Positions 41,706 through 50,945 of a DNA stretch of 64,000 nucleotides are shown here, in pieces (the first letter of the stretch is position 1; each line of letters starts with the position of its first letter). The notes under the pieces are model-generated. The model did no database searches. It saw nothing but the letters and a program-made list of their open reading frames with translations, and was not told the DNA's origin. This DNA comes from Ruegeria halocynthiae. Its GTDB lineage: Bacteria; Pseudomonadota; Alphaproteobacteria; Rhodobacterales; Rhodobacteraceae. Location of the stretch: assembly GCF_900106805.1 (NCBI RefSeq), contig NZ_FNNP01000004.1, positions 124,001 to 188,000 of the forward strand. The letters are read 5' to 3'. Position numbers and translations under genes: made by a program.

Positions 41706-43300
41706 ACTTACTTCAGATTAAAAACCTTTCCCTAGCCATACACGACACTCCAATCCTGAAACGGATCAACCTGTCGGTTGCAGCGGGGCAGATCGTGGCC
41801 GTGACCGGTGAGAGCGGTTCGGGTAAATCAATGATTGCCCTTGCCGTAATGCAGTTACTACCCAACGGGGCCGAGGTGGACGGGGAACTGCGGCTAGACG
41901 GTCAGAATCTGTTGAACCGGCCCGAGGCTGAGATGTGCGCGCTGCGGGGCGCTGCGATCGGTATGGTATTCCAGGAGCCGATGACCGCCCTGAACCCGGT
42001 GAAAACGATCGGCGACCAGGTGATGGAGACCATTCTGATCCACAAGGCCATGCCACCCGCCAAGGCGCGCGTGCGTGCCGAGGAGGTTTTGGCCCGTGTC
42101 GGATTACCAACCGATCGCTACCCGATGACCCGCTATCCGCACGAGTTGTCGGGCGGCCAGCGTCAGCGGGTGGTGATTGCAATGGCGATTGCGTTACGCC
42201 CCCGACTGTTGATCGCGGATGAACCAACGACGGCGTTGGATGTGACCACACAGGCGCAAATCCTCGATCTGCTCAAGGGGCTGGTGTCGGAATACGGTAT
42301 GGGACTTTTGATGATCACCCACGATTTGGCGGTGGTTGCTGACATGGCGGATGAGATTGTGGTTATGCGGCATGGGGAAGTTGTTGAAACCGGCGTAACC
42401 GATCATCTTCTGCGCCACATGCAGCACGCTTATACCCGCATGTTGTTTGAGGCCTCTGGCCATCAAGTCAACCTGCCCGTGCCCCCGGAACCGCGCCCTT
42501 TGCTGGAAGTCGATAATGTTGTTCGGGACTACCGCCTGCCTCGAAAACGCTTGTTTGATGCGCCCGGTCATCATCGGGCAGTCAATCAGGTCAGCTTCAC
42601 CCTGAACCGAGGTGAGCGATTGGGCTTGGTTGGCGAGTCAGGATGCGGGAAATCGACCCTAACACGGGCGATTTTGGGGCTAGAAGAGGTGCAAAACGGT
42701 CGAATATCACTGGATGGACAGCCCGTGTTCACAGGCCACAAACCCAATCTGGCAGTGCGCCGCAAGATGCAGGTAGTGTTTCAGGACCCCTACGGCAGCT
42801 TCAATCCCCGCCACCGCGTTGCGCGGCTGATCACCGAGCCGTTCCATCTGTTGGACACCTCGCCAACCGGGTCCGAACGGCAAGATCGTGTCGCCGAGAT
42901 GCTCACCGCCGTGGGTCTCAGCCCGGATGACGCAAGCAGATTTATTCACGAATTCTCGGGCGGACAACGACAACGGATCGCCATTGCTCGTGCGCTGATC
43001 ATTCGGCCTGAACTGATCCTGTTTGATGAAGCGGTCTCGGCCCTCGATGTCTCGGTTCGCGCCCAGATCCTCGACCTGCTGGCTGAGCTTTGTTCGATCT
43101 ATGATCTGACATATCTGTTCATCAGCCATGACCTGAGCGTGGTTCGAACGATCACCGACAGAGTTTTAGTGATGCAAGATGGCCAAATTGTCGAGCAAGG
43201 TGAGACCGAGCAGGTATTTTCCCGACCGCAGCATCCTTACACGAGGACACTTATCGATGCAGCACCCAGCTTGCCAGAGATTGGACAGGGAGCCGCATGA
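41702..43300 (+). CDS. Fused dual ABC ATPase (DppD-DppF type)
   Basis: The 532-residue protein contains two complete ATP-binding domains in one chain. The first (about 1-255) has Walker A GESGSGKS, signature LSGGQRQRVVI and DEPTTALD; the second (about 265-530) has GESGCGKS, FSGGQRQRIAI and FDEAVSALD. In most bacteria these are separate DppD and DppF subunits. Both domains look functional. With the two permeases and binding protein this completes one importer. Confidence 0.95.
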   Translation: MNLLQIKNLSLAIHDTPILKRINLSVAAGQIVAVTGESGSGKSMIALAVMQLLPNGAEVDGELRLDGQNLLNRPEAEMCALRGAAIGMVFQEPMTALNPVKTIGDQVMETILIHKAMPPAKARVRAEEVLARVGLPTDRYPMTRYPHELSGGQRQRVVIAMAIALRPRLLIADEPTTALDVTTQAQILDLLKGLVSEYGMGLLMITHDLAVVADMADEIVVMRHGEVVETGVTDHLLRHMQHAYTRMLFEASGHQVNLPVPPEPRPLLEVDNVVRDYRLPRKRLFDAPGHHRAVNQVSFTLNRGERLGLVGESGCGKSTLTRAILGLEEVQNGRISLDGQPVFTGHKPNLAVRRKMQVVFQDPYGSFNPRHRVARLITEPFHLLDTSPTGSERQDRVAEMLTAVGLSPDDASRFIHEFSGGQRQRIAIARALIIRPELILFDEAVSALDVSVRAQILDLLAELCSIYDLTYLFISHDLSVVRTITDRVLVMQDGQIVEQGETEQVFSRPQHPYTRTLIDAAPSLPEIGQGAA

Positions 43301-43340
43301 TCCAAAAGTTAATATTTAGAGCCTGATCTAGGAGTATCTG

Positions 43341-44792
43341 ATGTCCAAACCCCTCTGGTTCGATCCCGCCCTTTGCCTGATTGGTGGTGAATGGAAAATG
43401 CCTGCATCAAGGCAAACCCTGACGCTGTTCAATCCCTCGGACGGCTCTGAAATCTGTCAGATCGCCCGAGGTGCCAAACCCGAAATAGACGCCGCAGTGC
43501 AGGCCGCCAGTGCTGCGCGCGACGGTAAATGGGGGCGCATGTCTGCGCTGGAAAGGGGGCGTATTCTTACCAGATTGGGACAACTGGTTCTGGAAGAAGT
43601 GGATGATCTGGCCCAGCTAGAGGCAATGGATGTTGGCAAGCCGCTGACCCAGGCGCGTGCTGATGCAGTTGCTTTGGCGCGATACTGCGAATTTTACGGT
43701 GGCGCGGCGGATAAGGTGATGGGCGAGACTATTCCTTATCTCGATGGCTATACGGTTTACACGCTGCGCGAACCGCATGGTGTGACCGGCCATATCGTGC
43801 CGTGGAACTATCCGATGCAGATCATTGGTCGTTCGGTCGGTGCGGCGCTGGCGATGGGCAATGCCTGCGTTCTGAAACCAGCGGAAGAGGCCTGCCTGAC
43901 CGCTTTGGCCTTTGCACATCTCGCGCTTGACGCTGGTCTGCCGCCCGGAGCGTTGAACGTGGTGCCCGGGCTTGGGGCTGAAGCGGGCGCGGCTTTGTCA
44001 TCTCATCCGGGCGTCGATCATATCTCATTCACCGGGTCGGTTGCCACGGGTGCGTTGGTGCAACAAGCCGCAGGACGGAATGTCGTCCCGGTGACGCTGG
44101 AATTGGGCGGGAAGTCCCCGCAGTTGGTCTTTGACGATGCTAATCTGGATGCGGCGCTGCCGTTTCTGGTGAATGCGGGCATTCAGAATGCGGGGCAGAC
44201 CTGCTCGGCCTCGTCTCGCATTCTGGTGCAGAGGGGCGTCTATGAACAGGTCAAATCCCGTATGGCCGAAGCTTACGGCCAGCTGACTGTGGGGCCAGCG
44301 ATGCAGGATCTGCGCGTCGGGCCGTTAATCTCGGAACGGCAAAAACAGATTGTTGGCGGGTTTTTGGAGAAGGGTGCCAATCTTTCCATCGCCGGTCAGG
44401 GGCAAATCGTCGACGACGCCCCTGAGAAAGGGGCATATGTCCAACCCACGCTCTTTGCGGACGCCCCGCCGGATCATGTGCTCGCGCAGGACGAAATCTT
44501 TGGCCCGGTACAGGTTCTGATACCGTTTGAAACTGAAAAACAGGCTCTCACTATAGCCAACTCAACCGAATATGGCCTTGTCGCAAGCGTCTGGACCCAG
44601 GACGGATCTCGCCAGATGCGGCTGGCAAAGGGGCTGCGATCGGGGCAAGTGTTCATCAACAACTACGGCGCCGGCGGCGGCGTTGAGCTGCCATTTGGCG
44701 GCACCGGTAAATCTGGTCACGGCCGTGAAAAGGGATTTGAGGCGCTTTATGGGTTCTCGCAACTCAAAACAGTGGCGGCCTATCACGGCTAG
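43341..44792 (+). CDS. Aldehyde dehydrogenase
   Basis: The 483-residue NAD(P)-dependent enzyme has VTLELGGKSPQ with the general base Glu, the catalytic Cys288 in NAGQTCSASSRIL, and QDEIFGPVQVL. It resembles gamma-glutamyl or betaine-type aldehyde dehydrogenases of alphaproteobacteria, but the substrate is not assignable. It lies 40 bases after the fused ATPase gene and is probably the last gene of the transporter operon, so it may oxidise an aldehyde derived from the imported solute. The 3' end overlaps the convergent pncB by 4 bases. Confidence 0.93.
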   Translation: MSKPLWFDPALCLIGGEWKMPASRQTLTLFNPSDGSEICQIARGAKPEIDAAVQAASAARDGKWGRMSALERGRILTRLGQLVLEEVDDLAQLEAMDVGKPLTQARADAVALARYCEFYGGAADKVMGETIPYLDGYTVYTLREPHGVTGHIVPWNYPMQIIGRSVGAALAMGNACVLKPAEEACLTALAFAHLALDAGLPPGALNVVPGLGAEAGAALSSHPGVDHISFTGSVATGALVQQAAGRNVVPVTLELGGKSPQLVFDDANLDAALPFLVNAGIQNAGQTCSASSRILVQRGVYEQVKSRMAEAYGQLTVGPAMQDLRVGPLISERQKQIVGGFLEKGANLSIAGQGQIVDDAPEKGAYVQPTLFADAPPDHVLAQDEIFGPVQVLIPFETEKQALTIANSTEYGLVASVWTQDGSRQMRLAKGLRSGQVFINNYGAGGGVELPFGGTGKSGHGREKGFEALYGFSQLKTVAAYHG

Positions 44793-46081
44793 ACGATGAC
44801 TTCGATCGATTCCTGGGCGCCAACGCCAAAGACTCGCTTGTACCGTTCTATCTGATCCGCAGGTCCCATCGCCTTTTCCGGGTTGTCCGATAGTTTAACT
44901 GTCGGATTACCATTAGCCGCAACAGCCTTGCAGACCAGCGAAAACGGAGCCAGCGCGTCATTGGGTACCAGTTGGCGGAAATCATTGGTCAGTAGCGTAC
45001 CCCAGCCGAAGGAAACGTTGGTCTGGTCCGCAAACTGGGCGTGCAATTCGCGGATCTTGTCCACGTCCAGCCCGTCCGAGAAAATAACCCTTTTCTGAGT
45101 TGGGTCTTCGCCGCGCGATTTCCACCAGTCTATGGCGATCTCGGCACCGGTCGCGGGATCGCCACTGTCAATCCGTATACCGGTCCAACCCGCCAGCCAG
45201 TTGGGCGCGCGCTCCAGAAACCCTTTGGTGCCATAGGTATCAGGCAGAATGATGCGCAGATTGCCGTCATGTTCGTCATGCCAGTCTCTGAGAACGTCAT
45301 ACGGCGCCTGTGCCAGTGTGGCGTCATCTTCGGCCAAAGCAGAATAGACCATAGGCAGTTCATGCGCGTTGGTACCGATGGCCTCGACCTCGCGCCGCAT
45401 CGCAATCAGGCAGTTCGAGGTGCCGGTGAAAGCGGGGCCCAACCCTTCGATCATCGCCTGAACGCACCAGTCCTGCCAAAGGAACGAGTGCCGCCGCCGT
45501 GTGCCGAAATCCGCGATCCCCAGCCCTTCAACGGTGCGGAGCTGAGCGATCTTTTCCCAGACGCGTGTCATCGCCTGGGCATAAAGCACCTGAAGCTCGA
45601 AACGGCGCATTTCGTTCAGAACCGCCCGCGAACGCAATTCCATCAATACGGCCAATGCAGGAATCTCCCACAGCATGACTTCGTGCCATTTGCCTTCGAA
45701 CGTTAGTTCGTACTGATCGCCCTTACGTTCGAGATGATAGGGTGGCAGGCGCAGGTTCTCGAACCACTCCATGAAATCGGGGCGGAACATCTGGCGTTTG
45801 CCATAAAAGGTGTTGCCCCGCAGAAAGGTGCCTTCCCCGCGGCTCAGGCTGAGTGAACGGATGTGATCCAACTGCTCACGCAGTTCGCCTTCATCGATCA
45901 ATTTGGCCAACGGCACGTGATTCGACCGGTTGATCAGCGAGAACACCACATCGGTTTGGGGCTTATTTCGAAACACTGACTGGCACATCAGCAGTTTGTA
46001 GAAGTCTGTGTCGATCAATGACCGCACAATTGGGTCAATCTTCCATTTATGATTGTAGACCCGCGTCGCGATATCGACCAT
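44789..46081 (-). CDS. pncB: Nicotinate phosphoribosyltransferase
   Basis: The 430-residue enzyme joins nicotinate to PRPP in the NAD salvage (Preiss-Handler) route. Family signs are TDFYKLLMCQSVF near the N-terminus, the phosphorylatable-His region FGTRRRHSFLWQ, and DPATGAEIAIDWWKSRGEDPTQKRVIFSDGLD. Length is typical of the bacterial form. With pncA 0.7 kb away it supplies two sequential salvage steps: nicotinamide to nicotinate, then nicotinate mononucleotide. Confidence 0.96.
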   Translation of the reverse strand: MVDIATRVYNHKWKIDPIVRSLIDTDFYKLLMCQSVFRNKPQTDVVFSLINRSNHVPLAKLIDEGELREQLDHIRSLSLSRGEGTFLRGNTFYGKRQMFRPDFMEWFENLRLPPYHLERKGDQYELTFEGKWHEVMLWEIPALAVLMELRSRAVLNEMRRFELQVLYAQAMTRVWEKIAQLRTVEGLGIADFGTRRRHSFLWQDWCVQAMIEGLGPAFTGTSNCLIAMRREVEAIGTNAHELPMVYSALAEDDATLAQAPYDVLRDWHDEHDGNLRIILPDTYGTKGFLERAPNWLAGWTGIRIDSGDPATGAEIAIDWWKSRGEDPTQKRVIFSDGLDVDKIRELHAQFADQTNVSFGWGTLLTNDFRQLVPNDALAPFSLVCKAVAANGNPTVKLSDNPEKAMGPADQIERYKRVFGVGAQESIEVIV

Positions 46082-46246
46082 GGGGACCTCCTGCGATTTC
46101 CGTTGTTAGATCAATCGGAGCACGAAATGGCAAGAGTCGCGGAATTGGTAACAATGCCCACGACAAAACACATTGCGGGCTTATTGTAGGTTGCCTTCAC
46201 GGTTTAGTGAGGGTGTGGGGATGGTAATAAAGGTTGAATTTGGTGA

Positions 46247-46777
46247 ATGAGTCTCGCGTACGACTTTGACATTGTGGCGATTGCTCCGGACGAGGTTGAT
46301 CCTGAGCATGGGCATACTGCGGTAACAGGGCGTCCCCCGGTGCGGGCGCAGTTTCGGAACATCAGAACTGCGGATGCTTTGCGGGGGGCATCTCCTAAGA
46401 TTCGCAGGATATTTCAGGAATCCGGCTTTAGTCTGGATAGTGTCGGAGATGATCGCTCCTGCGATTATTATCGGCCTGAGGATGCGGAGGATCGCAATCT
46501 GATCCTGAGGCGGCTTTTTGCAAATATCCGGAACATGGGGGTTCAGGGCGAGTATAGTGGTGAATTCGATTTCCACCACTTTCTGGCCCATATCAGGACG
46601 GCAAAACCCGGCAATGTGATGCAGGCGGCACCCGTACGGCCTTTGCGACCGCCAAGCTCGGGGCCAGCGCATATCAGTCGCCGTACTGTTCCCGGACGTA
46701 TAGGTTTCGCGCTGGGTCTGGCGGTGATCTTGTTTGTGCTGCTGAAACTGCTGGCGGCACATGGTGCCGCGCTGTAA
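46247..46777 (+). CDS. Uncharacterised tail-anchored protein
   Basis: The 176-residue protein has a charged soluble part (FNIRT-like region, then PKIRRIFQESGFSLDSVGDD and ADALRGASPKIRR) and a Pro-rich linker. It ends in one hydrophobic helix (about residues 151-171, RIGFALGLAVILFVLLKLL), so it is probably anchored in the inner membrane with the N-terminus in the cytoplasm. No family is recognised. It lies between pncB and pncA, with its 3' end 3 bases from the convergent pncA stop. The ATG at 46247 has only a weak ribosome site. Confidence 0.78.
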   Translation: MSLAYDFDIVAIAPDEVDPEHGHTAVTGRPPVRAQFRNIRTADALRGASPKIRRIFQESGFSLDSVGDDRSCDYYRPEDAEDRNLILRRLFANIRNMGVQGEYSGEFDFHHFLAHIRTAKPGNVMQAAPVRPLRPPSSGPAHISRRTVPGRIGFALGLAVILFVLLKLLAAHGAAL

Positions 46778-46780
46778 CCA

Positions 46781-47374
46781 TCAAGCCAGCGTGACACCTG
46801 CATCACGCATGGCCTGCTCGGCGGCAGCCAGAGAGCCGCCCATATCGATGGCGCGGCACAGGTCGGTTCTGACCGTAACTTCGAACCCCTGTTGTGCTGC
46901 ATCCACGGCTGAGTAATGCACACAGAAATCCGTCGCCAAGCCAACCAATGTCAGCTGTCTGATCCCGCGTGATTCCAGATAACCTTTCAGGCCGGTGGGC
47001 GTGGAATGATCATTCTCGAAAAACGCCGAATAGCTGTCGATAGCGCTGCGAAAGCCCTTGCGGATGATCAGATCGCCATCGGTGCGCAAATCCGGATGAA
47101 AGGCCGCGCCTTCACTGCCCTGCACACAGTGATCGGCCCACAACATCTGCGGACCATAGGGCATTTCGATCAATTCGAGCGGTGACTTGCCGGGATGTGA
47201 ACTGGCGAATGAGGAATGGCCCGCCGGATGCCAGTCCTGGGTCAGGATCACCGCACCGAAATCGTCCATGATGGCGTTGATTGGGGCGACGATTTCATTT
47301 CCTCCGGCAACTGCCAGCGCACCACCGGGGCAGAAATCATTCTGAACATCAATAACGATCAGGGCATGGGACAT
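46781..47374 (-). CDS. pncA: Nicotinamidase/pyrazinamidase
   Basis: The 197-residue isochorismatase-fold hydrolase converts nicotinamide to nicotinate. The catalytic triad is visible as Asp9 (VIDVQNDF), Lys106 and Cys151 (ATDFCVHY). Metal-ligand residues appear as Asp47 and His49 in TQDWHPAGHSSFAS, and His82 in WADHCVQG. Together with pncB it forms the NAD salvage pair flanking the unknown tail-anchored protein. Confidence 0.96.
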   Translation of the reverse strand: MSHALIVIDVQNDFCPGGALAVAGGNEIVAPINAIMDDFGAVILTQDWHPAGHSSFASSHPGKSPLELIEMPYGPQMLWADHCVQGSEGAAFHPDLRTDGDLIIRKGFRSAIDSYSAFFENDHSTPTGLKGYLESRGIRQLTLVGLATDFCVHYSAVDAAQQGFEVTVRTDLCRAIDMGGSLAAAEQAMRDAGVTLA

Positions 47375-47470
47375 AGCGACCTCCTTAAGTTGCGTTATCG
47401 GTATGGCGCGCCGCGTAGATCGTCAATGCGGTCTCTTGTGTGTTTTTGCTGGGGGCATTAGATCGCGCAC

Positions 47471-48376
47471 ATGTATACAATCGCTGCTCTATATCATTTC
47501 ACGCGTTTTCCTGACCCTGACGCGCTGCGCCCTGCCTTGCAGGAGCTTTGCGGCGCGCATCTGGTCAAGGGCACCCTGCTTTTGGCGCAAGAAGGGATCA
47601 ACGGCACCATCGCCGGACCCCGCGCCGGGATTGACGCTGTTCTGGCGCATATCCGCGCTCTGCCGGGATGCGCCGATCTGGATTGGAAAGAGGCGACCTC
47701 GGACCATCCGCCCTTTGGCAAGATGAAGGTGCGGTTGAAGAAAGAGATCGTCACCATGGGGCAACCCGACGTCGATCCTCGTGCCAGTGTCGGGAACTAT
47801 GTCGAGCCTGAGGATTGGAACGCGTTGATCCGCTCGGAAGATGTGGTGGTGATCGACACGCGCAACGACTATGAAGTTGCGATCGGCACATTCGATGGCG
47901 CAATCGATCCTAACACAGCCAGTTTCCGCGAATTTCCGACCTGGTGGGAGGAGAACAAGGAGCGCTTTCACAACAAGCGCGTCGCGATGTTCTGCACCGG
48001 TGGTATCCGCTGTGAAAAATCCACCAACTTCCTGCTGGGGCAGGGGGTCGAGGATGTCTATCACCTGAAAGGTGGCATCCTGCGCTATCTGGAAGAGACG
48101 CCGCCCGAAGACAGTACGTGGCAGGGCGAATGCTTCGTTTTTGATAATCGCGTCTCGGTCGGTCATGGGTTGGTTGAAGGGCCACACAAGCTGTGCCATG
48201 GCTGCCGCCGCCCAATCCTGCCCGAAGATGTGAAACGCCCAGAATACGAGCATGGCGTGTCGTGCCATCGATGTATCGGCGAAACCTCAGAACAGGATAA
48301 AGCGCGCTTTCGCGAGCGGCAGAAACAAATCCAATTGGCCCGCGTAAGGGGCCAGGAACATTTGGGGTCTGATTGA
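47471..48376 (+). CDS. trhO: tRNA uridine(34) hydroxylase TrhO (rhodanese family)
   Basis: The 301-residue protein matches the YceA/TrhO family, which makes 5-hydroxyuridine at the tRNA wobble position using oxygen. An N-terminal domain (YTIAALYHFTRFPDPDALRPALQELC) precedes a rhodanese domain, with the active-site Cys175 in MFCTGGIRCEKST. A C-terminal zinc-type region CHGCRRPI and CHRCIGE follows. Length is normal. Confidence 0.95.
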   Translation: MYTIAALYHFTRFPDPDALRPALQELCGAHLVKGTLLLAQEGINGTIAGPRAGIDAVLAHIRALPGCADLDWKEATSDHPPFGKMKVRLKKEIVTMGQPDVDPRASVGNYVEPEDWNALIRSEDVVVIDTRNDYEVAIGTFDGAIDPNTASFREFPTWWEENKERFHNKRVAMFCTGGIRCEKSTNFLLGQGVEDVYHLKGGILRYLEETPPEDSTWQGECFVFDNRVSVGHGLVEGPHKLCHGCRRPILPEDVKRPEYEHGVSCHRCIGETSEQDKARFRERQKQIQLARVRGQEHLGSD

Positions 48377-48440
48377 AATCAGCTTGCGGGCCGCGCCGGA
48401 AACAGGCCTGATGCGATCAAATCAGTAAGACGGAGCGCAA

Positions 48441-48941
48441 ATGTCGCACGAACCCAGAACTTTGGATGAATGGAAATCCACCTTGCTGGCTGCGTTCGGA
48501 CTGGTCCTGGCCAGTTTTCTTGCCTGGTACGGCCTGTCGCGTCTGAACGAGAGCACCGCAGGGGATACAATCGGGACAACCGCATCAGTCGGATTGGTGA
48601 TCTGGATGGTGTCGCAGTCCTACTACTATGTGACACAGGTGAAATCCCCGCGCCGGATGCTGTTTCTGATGGGGGTATCATTTATTCAGGTCGTTCCATT
48701 CCTGTTTGCCGCCGTTTACGGGGCTTTCGGGTACGAGGATCGTTGTGTCGTCGGGGCAAGCGGCCCTGCGGATATCCTGTATTTCTCGTACGTCACCTTT
48801 ACGACCGTCGGGTACGGAGACATGTCCCCAACCGGATTGTGCCGCGGACTGGCGGTGGCCGAGGCAGTGACGGGCTATATCCTGCTGGGCATGTTTGTCG
48901 CGGCCGCTGTGGCGCTCTATGCGCGCAATCACGGTAAATAG
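48441..48941 (+). CDS. Two-helix potassium-channel family protein
   Basis: The 166-residue membrane protein has four hydrophobic segments and a pore loop TFTTVGYGDMSP (near residues 127-138) carrying the potassium selectivity sequence. The first two helices (about 12-30 and 45-60) precede the two pore-forming helices. It lacks an RCK/TrkA domain, so gating is not indicated. The stop codon lies inside a palindrome shared with the convergent gene. Confidence 0.9.
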   Translation: MSHEPRTLDEWKSTLLAAFGLVLASFLAWYGLSRLNESTAGDTIGTTASVGLVIWMVSQSYYYVTQVKSPRRMLFLMGVSFIQVVPFLFAAVYGAFGYEDRCVVGASGPADILYFSYVTFTTVGYGDMSPTGLCRGLAVAEAVTGYILLGMFVAAAVALYARNHGK

Positions 48942-48953
48942 ACCGGTCTATTT
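48936..48953. repeat. 18-base palindrome spanning both stop codons
   Basis: AAATAGACCGGTCTATTT is a perfect palindrome. It contains the TAG stop of the potassium channel gene (48939-48941) and, on the other strand, the TAG of the 109-residue gene. As RNA it could form a 7-base-pair hairpin, possibly a weak two-way terminator; the trailing U-run is short. Confidence 0.6.
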
Positions 48954-49277
48954 GTTCTGATCAATCCAGCGCGACATCATTTGCTTGTCGCGGAAACACT
49001 CGGATGGGATCGGACGACGCTTGCCGCGCGAGATACGCTCGGCAAAGGTGACCTGCTTACCGGTCGGGTAGTTCGCAAAAGGCGACGGATCCTGCGGTTT
49101 ATGGGCCGAAATCCAGTCTGACAGGGATTTGCGGTCATGCTGCGCCTCAACCGGAATCTCCAGTGCGGATTGTTGCGCAATGGCGCGGGCATAGCGCATC
49201 TGCCGATCCGTAACGGGCAGCAGGTGATAGTCGTTTGCGGGGCCGCCAAAAGCGGTATTTTGCGTGTTCTGGGCCAT
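48948..49277 (-). CDS. Small two-repeat protein of unknown function
   Basis: The 109-residue protein contains two copies of one motif of about 38 residues: T(D/G)(R/K)Q...A..I......IP.E...D(R/K)..(M/L)S.WI..(H/N)K at residues about 23-60 and 71-108. A resemblance to DUF3072 is possible but not certain. It is mildly basic with no signal or membrane segment. The ATG at 49277 has GAGG 8 bases upstream; a longer start at 49316 is less likely. The AT-rich upstream region is shared with betB, which is divergent. Confidence 0.85.
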   Translation of the reverse strand: MAQNTQNTAFGGPANDYHLLPVTDRQMRYARAIAQQSALEIPVEAQHDRKSLSDWISAHKPQDPSPFANYPTGKQVTFAERISRGKRRPIPSECFRDKQMMSRWIDQNK

Positions 49278-49377
49278 CGGGTGATCCTCTGACTGCATAG
49301 AACATAAGTAGAACATTAACCATTCTTTTCAAGGGAAAGCCCTTTGGAATCGGCGGGAACTTGCCAGAAACTGATTT

Positions 49378-49397
49378 TATTGACTGGTCAATCAATA
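49378..49397. promoter_or_regulatory. BetI-like operator upstream of betB
   Basis: TATTGACTGGTCAATCAATA is symmetric at 16 of 20 positions and matches the form of BetI (TetR family) operators, built on TTGAYTGGTCAATCAA. It lies 72 bases before the betB start in an AT-rich stretch. BetI represses choline/betaine genes and is released by choline. No betI gene is in this window. Confidence 0.65.
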
Positions 49398-49469
49398 AAA
49401 TATAAGCCGGTTCGCAAAGCATTCTATCTCTTTGCTTAAAAGGGATATCCGACCAAAAAAGGAACCGGC

Positions 49470-50924
49470 ATGAAGTTTCAGCCCAAGGCCAGCCACTTTA
49501 TAAATGGCGAATATGTCGAAGATACCAGTGGCGCCCCTATCGACGTTATCTATCCAGCCACTGGCGAGATCATCGCGCGCCTGCATTCGGCCACCCCAGA
49601 GATCCTGGAACAGGCTCTAAACAGTGCAAAAGCGGCACAAGTGGCCTGGGCAGCCATGTCAGGAACCGAGCGGGGCCGGGTGCTGCGCCGTGCCGCCGAC
49701 ATCATGCGGGATCGCAACCATGAGCTTTCGATCATTGAAACGCATGACACCGGAAAACCCCTGCAGGAGACGCTGGTGGCAGACGCAACCAGCGGTGCGG
49801 ATGCGTTGGAGTACTTTGGTGGACTGGCCGCCTCGCTGACGGGTGAACATATACCCTTGGGCGGCGGTGATTTCGTTTATACCATCCGCGAGGCACTGGG
49901 CGTCTGTGTGGGTATAGGCGCATGGAATTATCCAACGCAGATCGCTTGTTGGAAGGGTGCGCCGGCACTGGCCTGCGGCAACTCAATGGTTTTCAAACCG
50001 TCCGAGACCACACCGCTGTCAGCCTTGCAAGTGGCCGAGATTCTGATCGAGGCGGGTGCGCCCAAGGGCGTCTACAACGTGGTGCAGGGCTACGGGGATG
50101 TGGGGGCCAGCCTTGTGACCGACCTGCGTGTGGCCAAAGTCTCGCTTACCGGGTCGGTTCCTACGGGCCGCAAGGTCTATGCCGCCGCCGCCGGCAGCAT
50201 GAAACATGTCACCATGGAATTGGGCGGCAAGTCCCCGATGATCGTGTTCGACGATGCCGATATAGATAACGCTGTCTCGGGCGCGATTTTGGGCAATTTC
50301 TATTCTTCAGGGCAGGTCTGTTCCAACGGCACGCGGGTGTTCGTGCAAAAGGGCATCAAAGAAGCGTTCCTTGCGCGCTTGTCTGAACGCCTGGCCACTG
50401 CGAAAATCGGTGATCCGATGGATGAAGAGGTCAACTTTGGCCCGATGGTCAGCGAAAACCAGATGAATATCGCTCTTGGCTACGTCGAAAAAGGCAAGGC
50501 CGAAGGCGCGCGTCTGGTTTTTGGCGGCGAACGGGTCAAAGGCGATGGCTTCTACATGCAACCTACGGTCTTTGCCGATGTCACCGACGCTATGACAATC
50601 GCACGTGAAGAGATTTTTGGCCCCGTGATGTCGGTGCTGGATTTCGACACCGAAGAAGAGGTGCTGGCCCGCGCCAATGACACCGAATTTGGTTTGGCCG
50701 CAGGTGTCTTTACCAGCGATCTGACCCGCGCCCACCGTATCGTAGCCGGATTCGAGGCCGGTACGTGCTATATCAACACCTATAACCTCGCCCCGGTTGA
50801 AGCTCCGTTCGGTGGGTCCAAGTTGTCTGGCGTGGGACGCGAAAACTCGAAACTTGCGATCAATCACTACAGCGAGATGAAAACAGTTTACGTCTCATTG
50901 AATGATGTTGAGGCGCCCTACTAA
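49470..50924 (+). CDS. betB: Betaine-aldehyde dehydrogenase
   Basis: The 484-residue NAD-dependent dehydrogenase converts betaine aldehyde to glycine betaine, the second step of choline oxidation. It has [11 protein letters not shown] with the general base Glu, Cys284 in [13 protein letters not shown], and the C-terminal [25 protein letters not shown] characteristic of BetB. It starts at an ATG with GGAAC upstream. Transcription is probably under the BetI-like operator at 49378-49397. Choline dehydrogenase (betA) and betI are not nearby, which is unusual for this gene. The next two genes continue betaine breakdown. Confidence 0.96.
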   Translation: MKFQPKASHFINGEYVEDTSGAPIDVIYPATGEIIARLHSATPEILEQALNSAKAAQVAWAAMSGTERGRVLRRAADIMRDRNHELSIIETHDTGKPLQETLVADATSGADALEYFGGLAASLTGEHIPLGGGDFVYTIREALGVCVGIGAWNYPTQIACWKGAPALACGNSMVFKPSETTPLSALQVAEILIEAGAPKGVYNVVQGYGDVGASLVTDLRVAKVSLTGSVPTGRKVYAAAAGSMKHVTMELGGKSPMIVFDDADIDNAVSGAILGNFYSSGQVCSNGTRVFVQKGIKEAFLARLSERLATAKIGDPMDEEVNFGPMVSENQMNIALGYVEKGKAEGARLVFGGERVKGDGFYMQPTVFADVTDAMTIAREEIFGPVMSVLDFDTEEEVLARANDTEFGLAAGVFTSDLTRAHRIVAGFEAGTCYINTYNLAPVEAPFGGSKLSGVGRENSKLAINHYSEMKTVYVSLNDVEAPY

Positions 50925-50945
50925 TCAAAACCGGCCATTCAGAGC

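Noticed and set aside
49282..49310. TGATCC with a nearby TAAG read as a second ECF promoter toward betB
   Set aside because: Spacing is off by one and CG before TA is missing.
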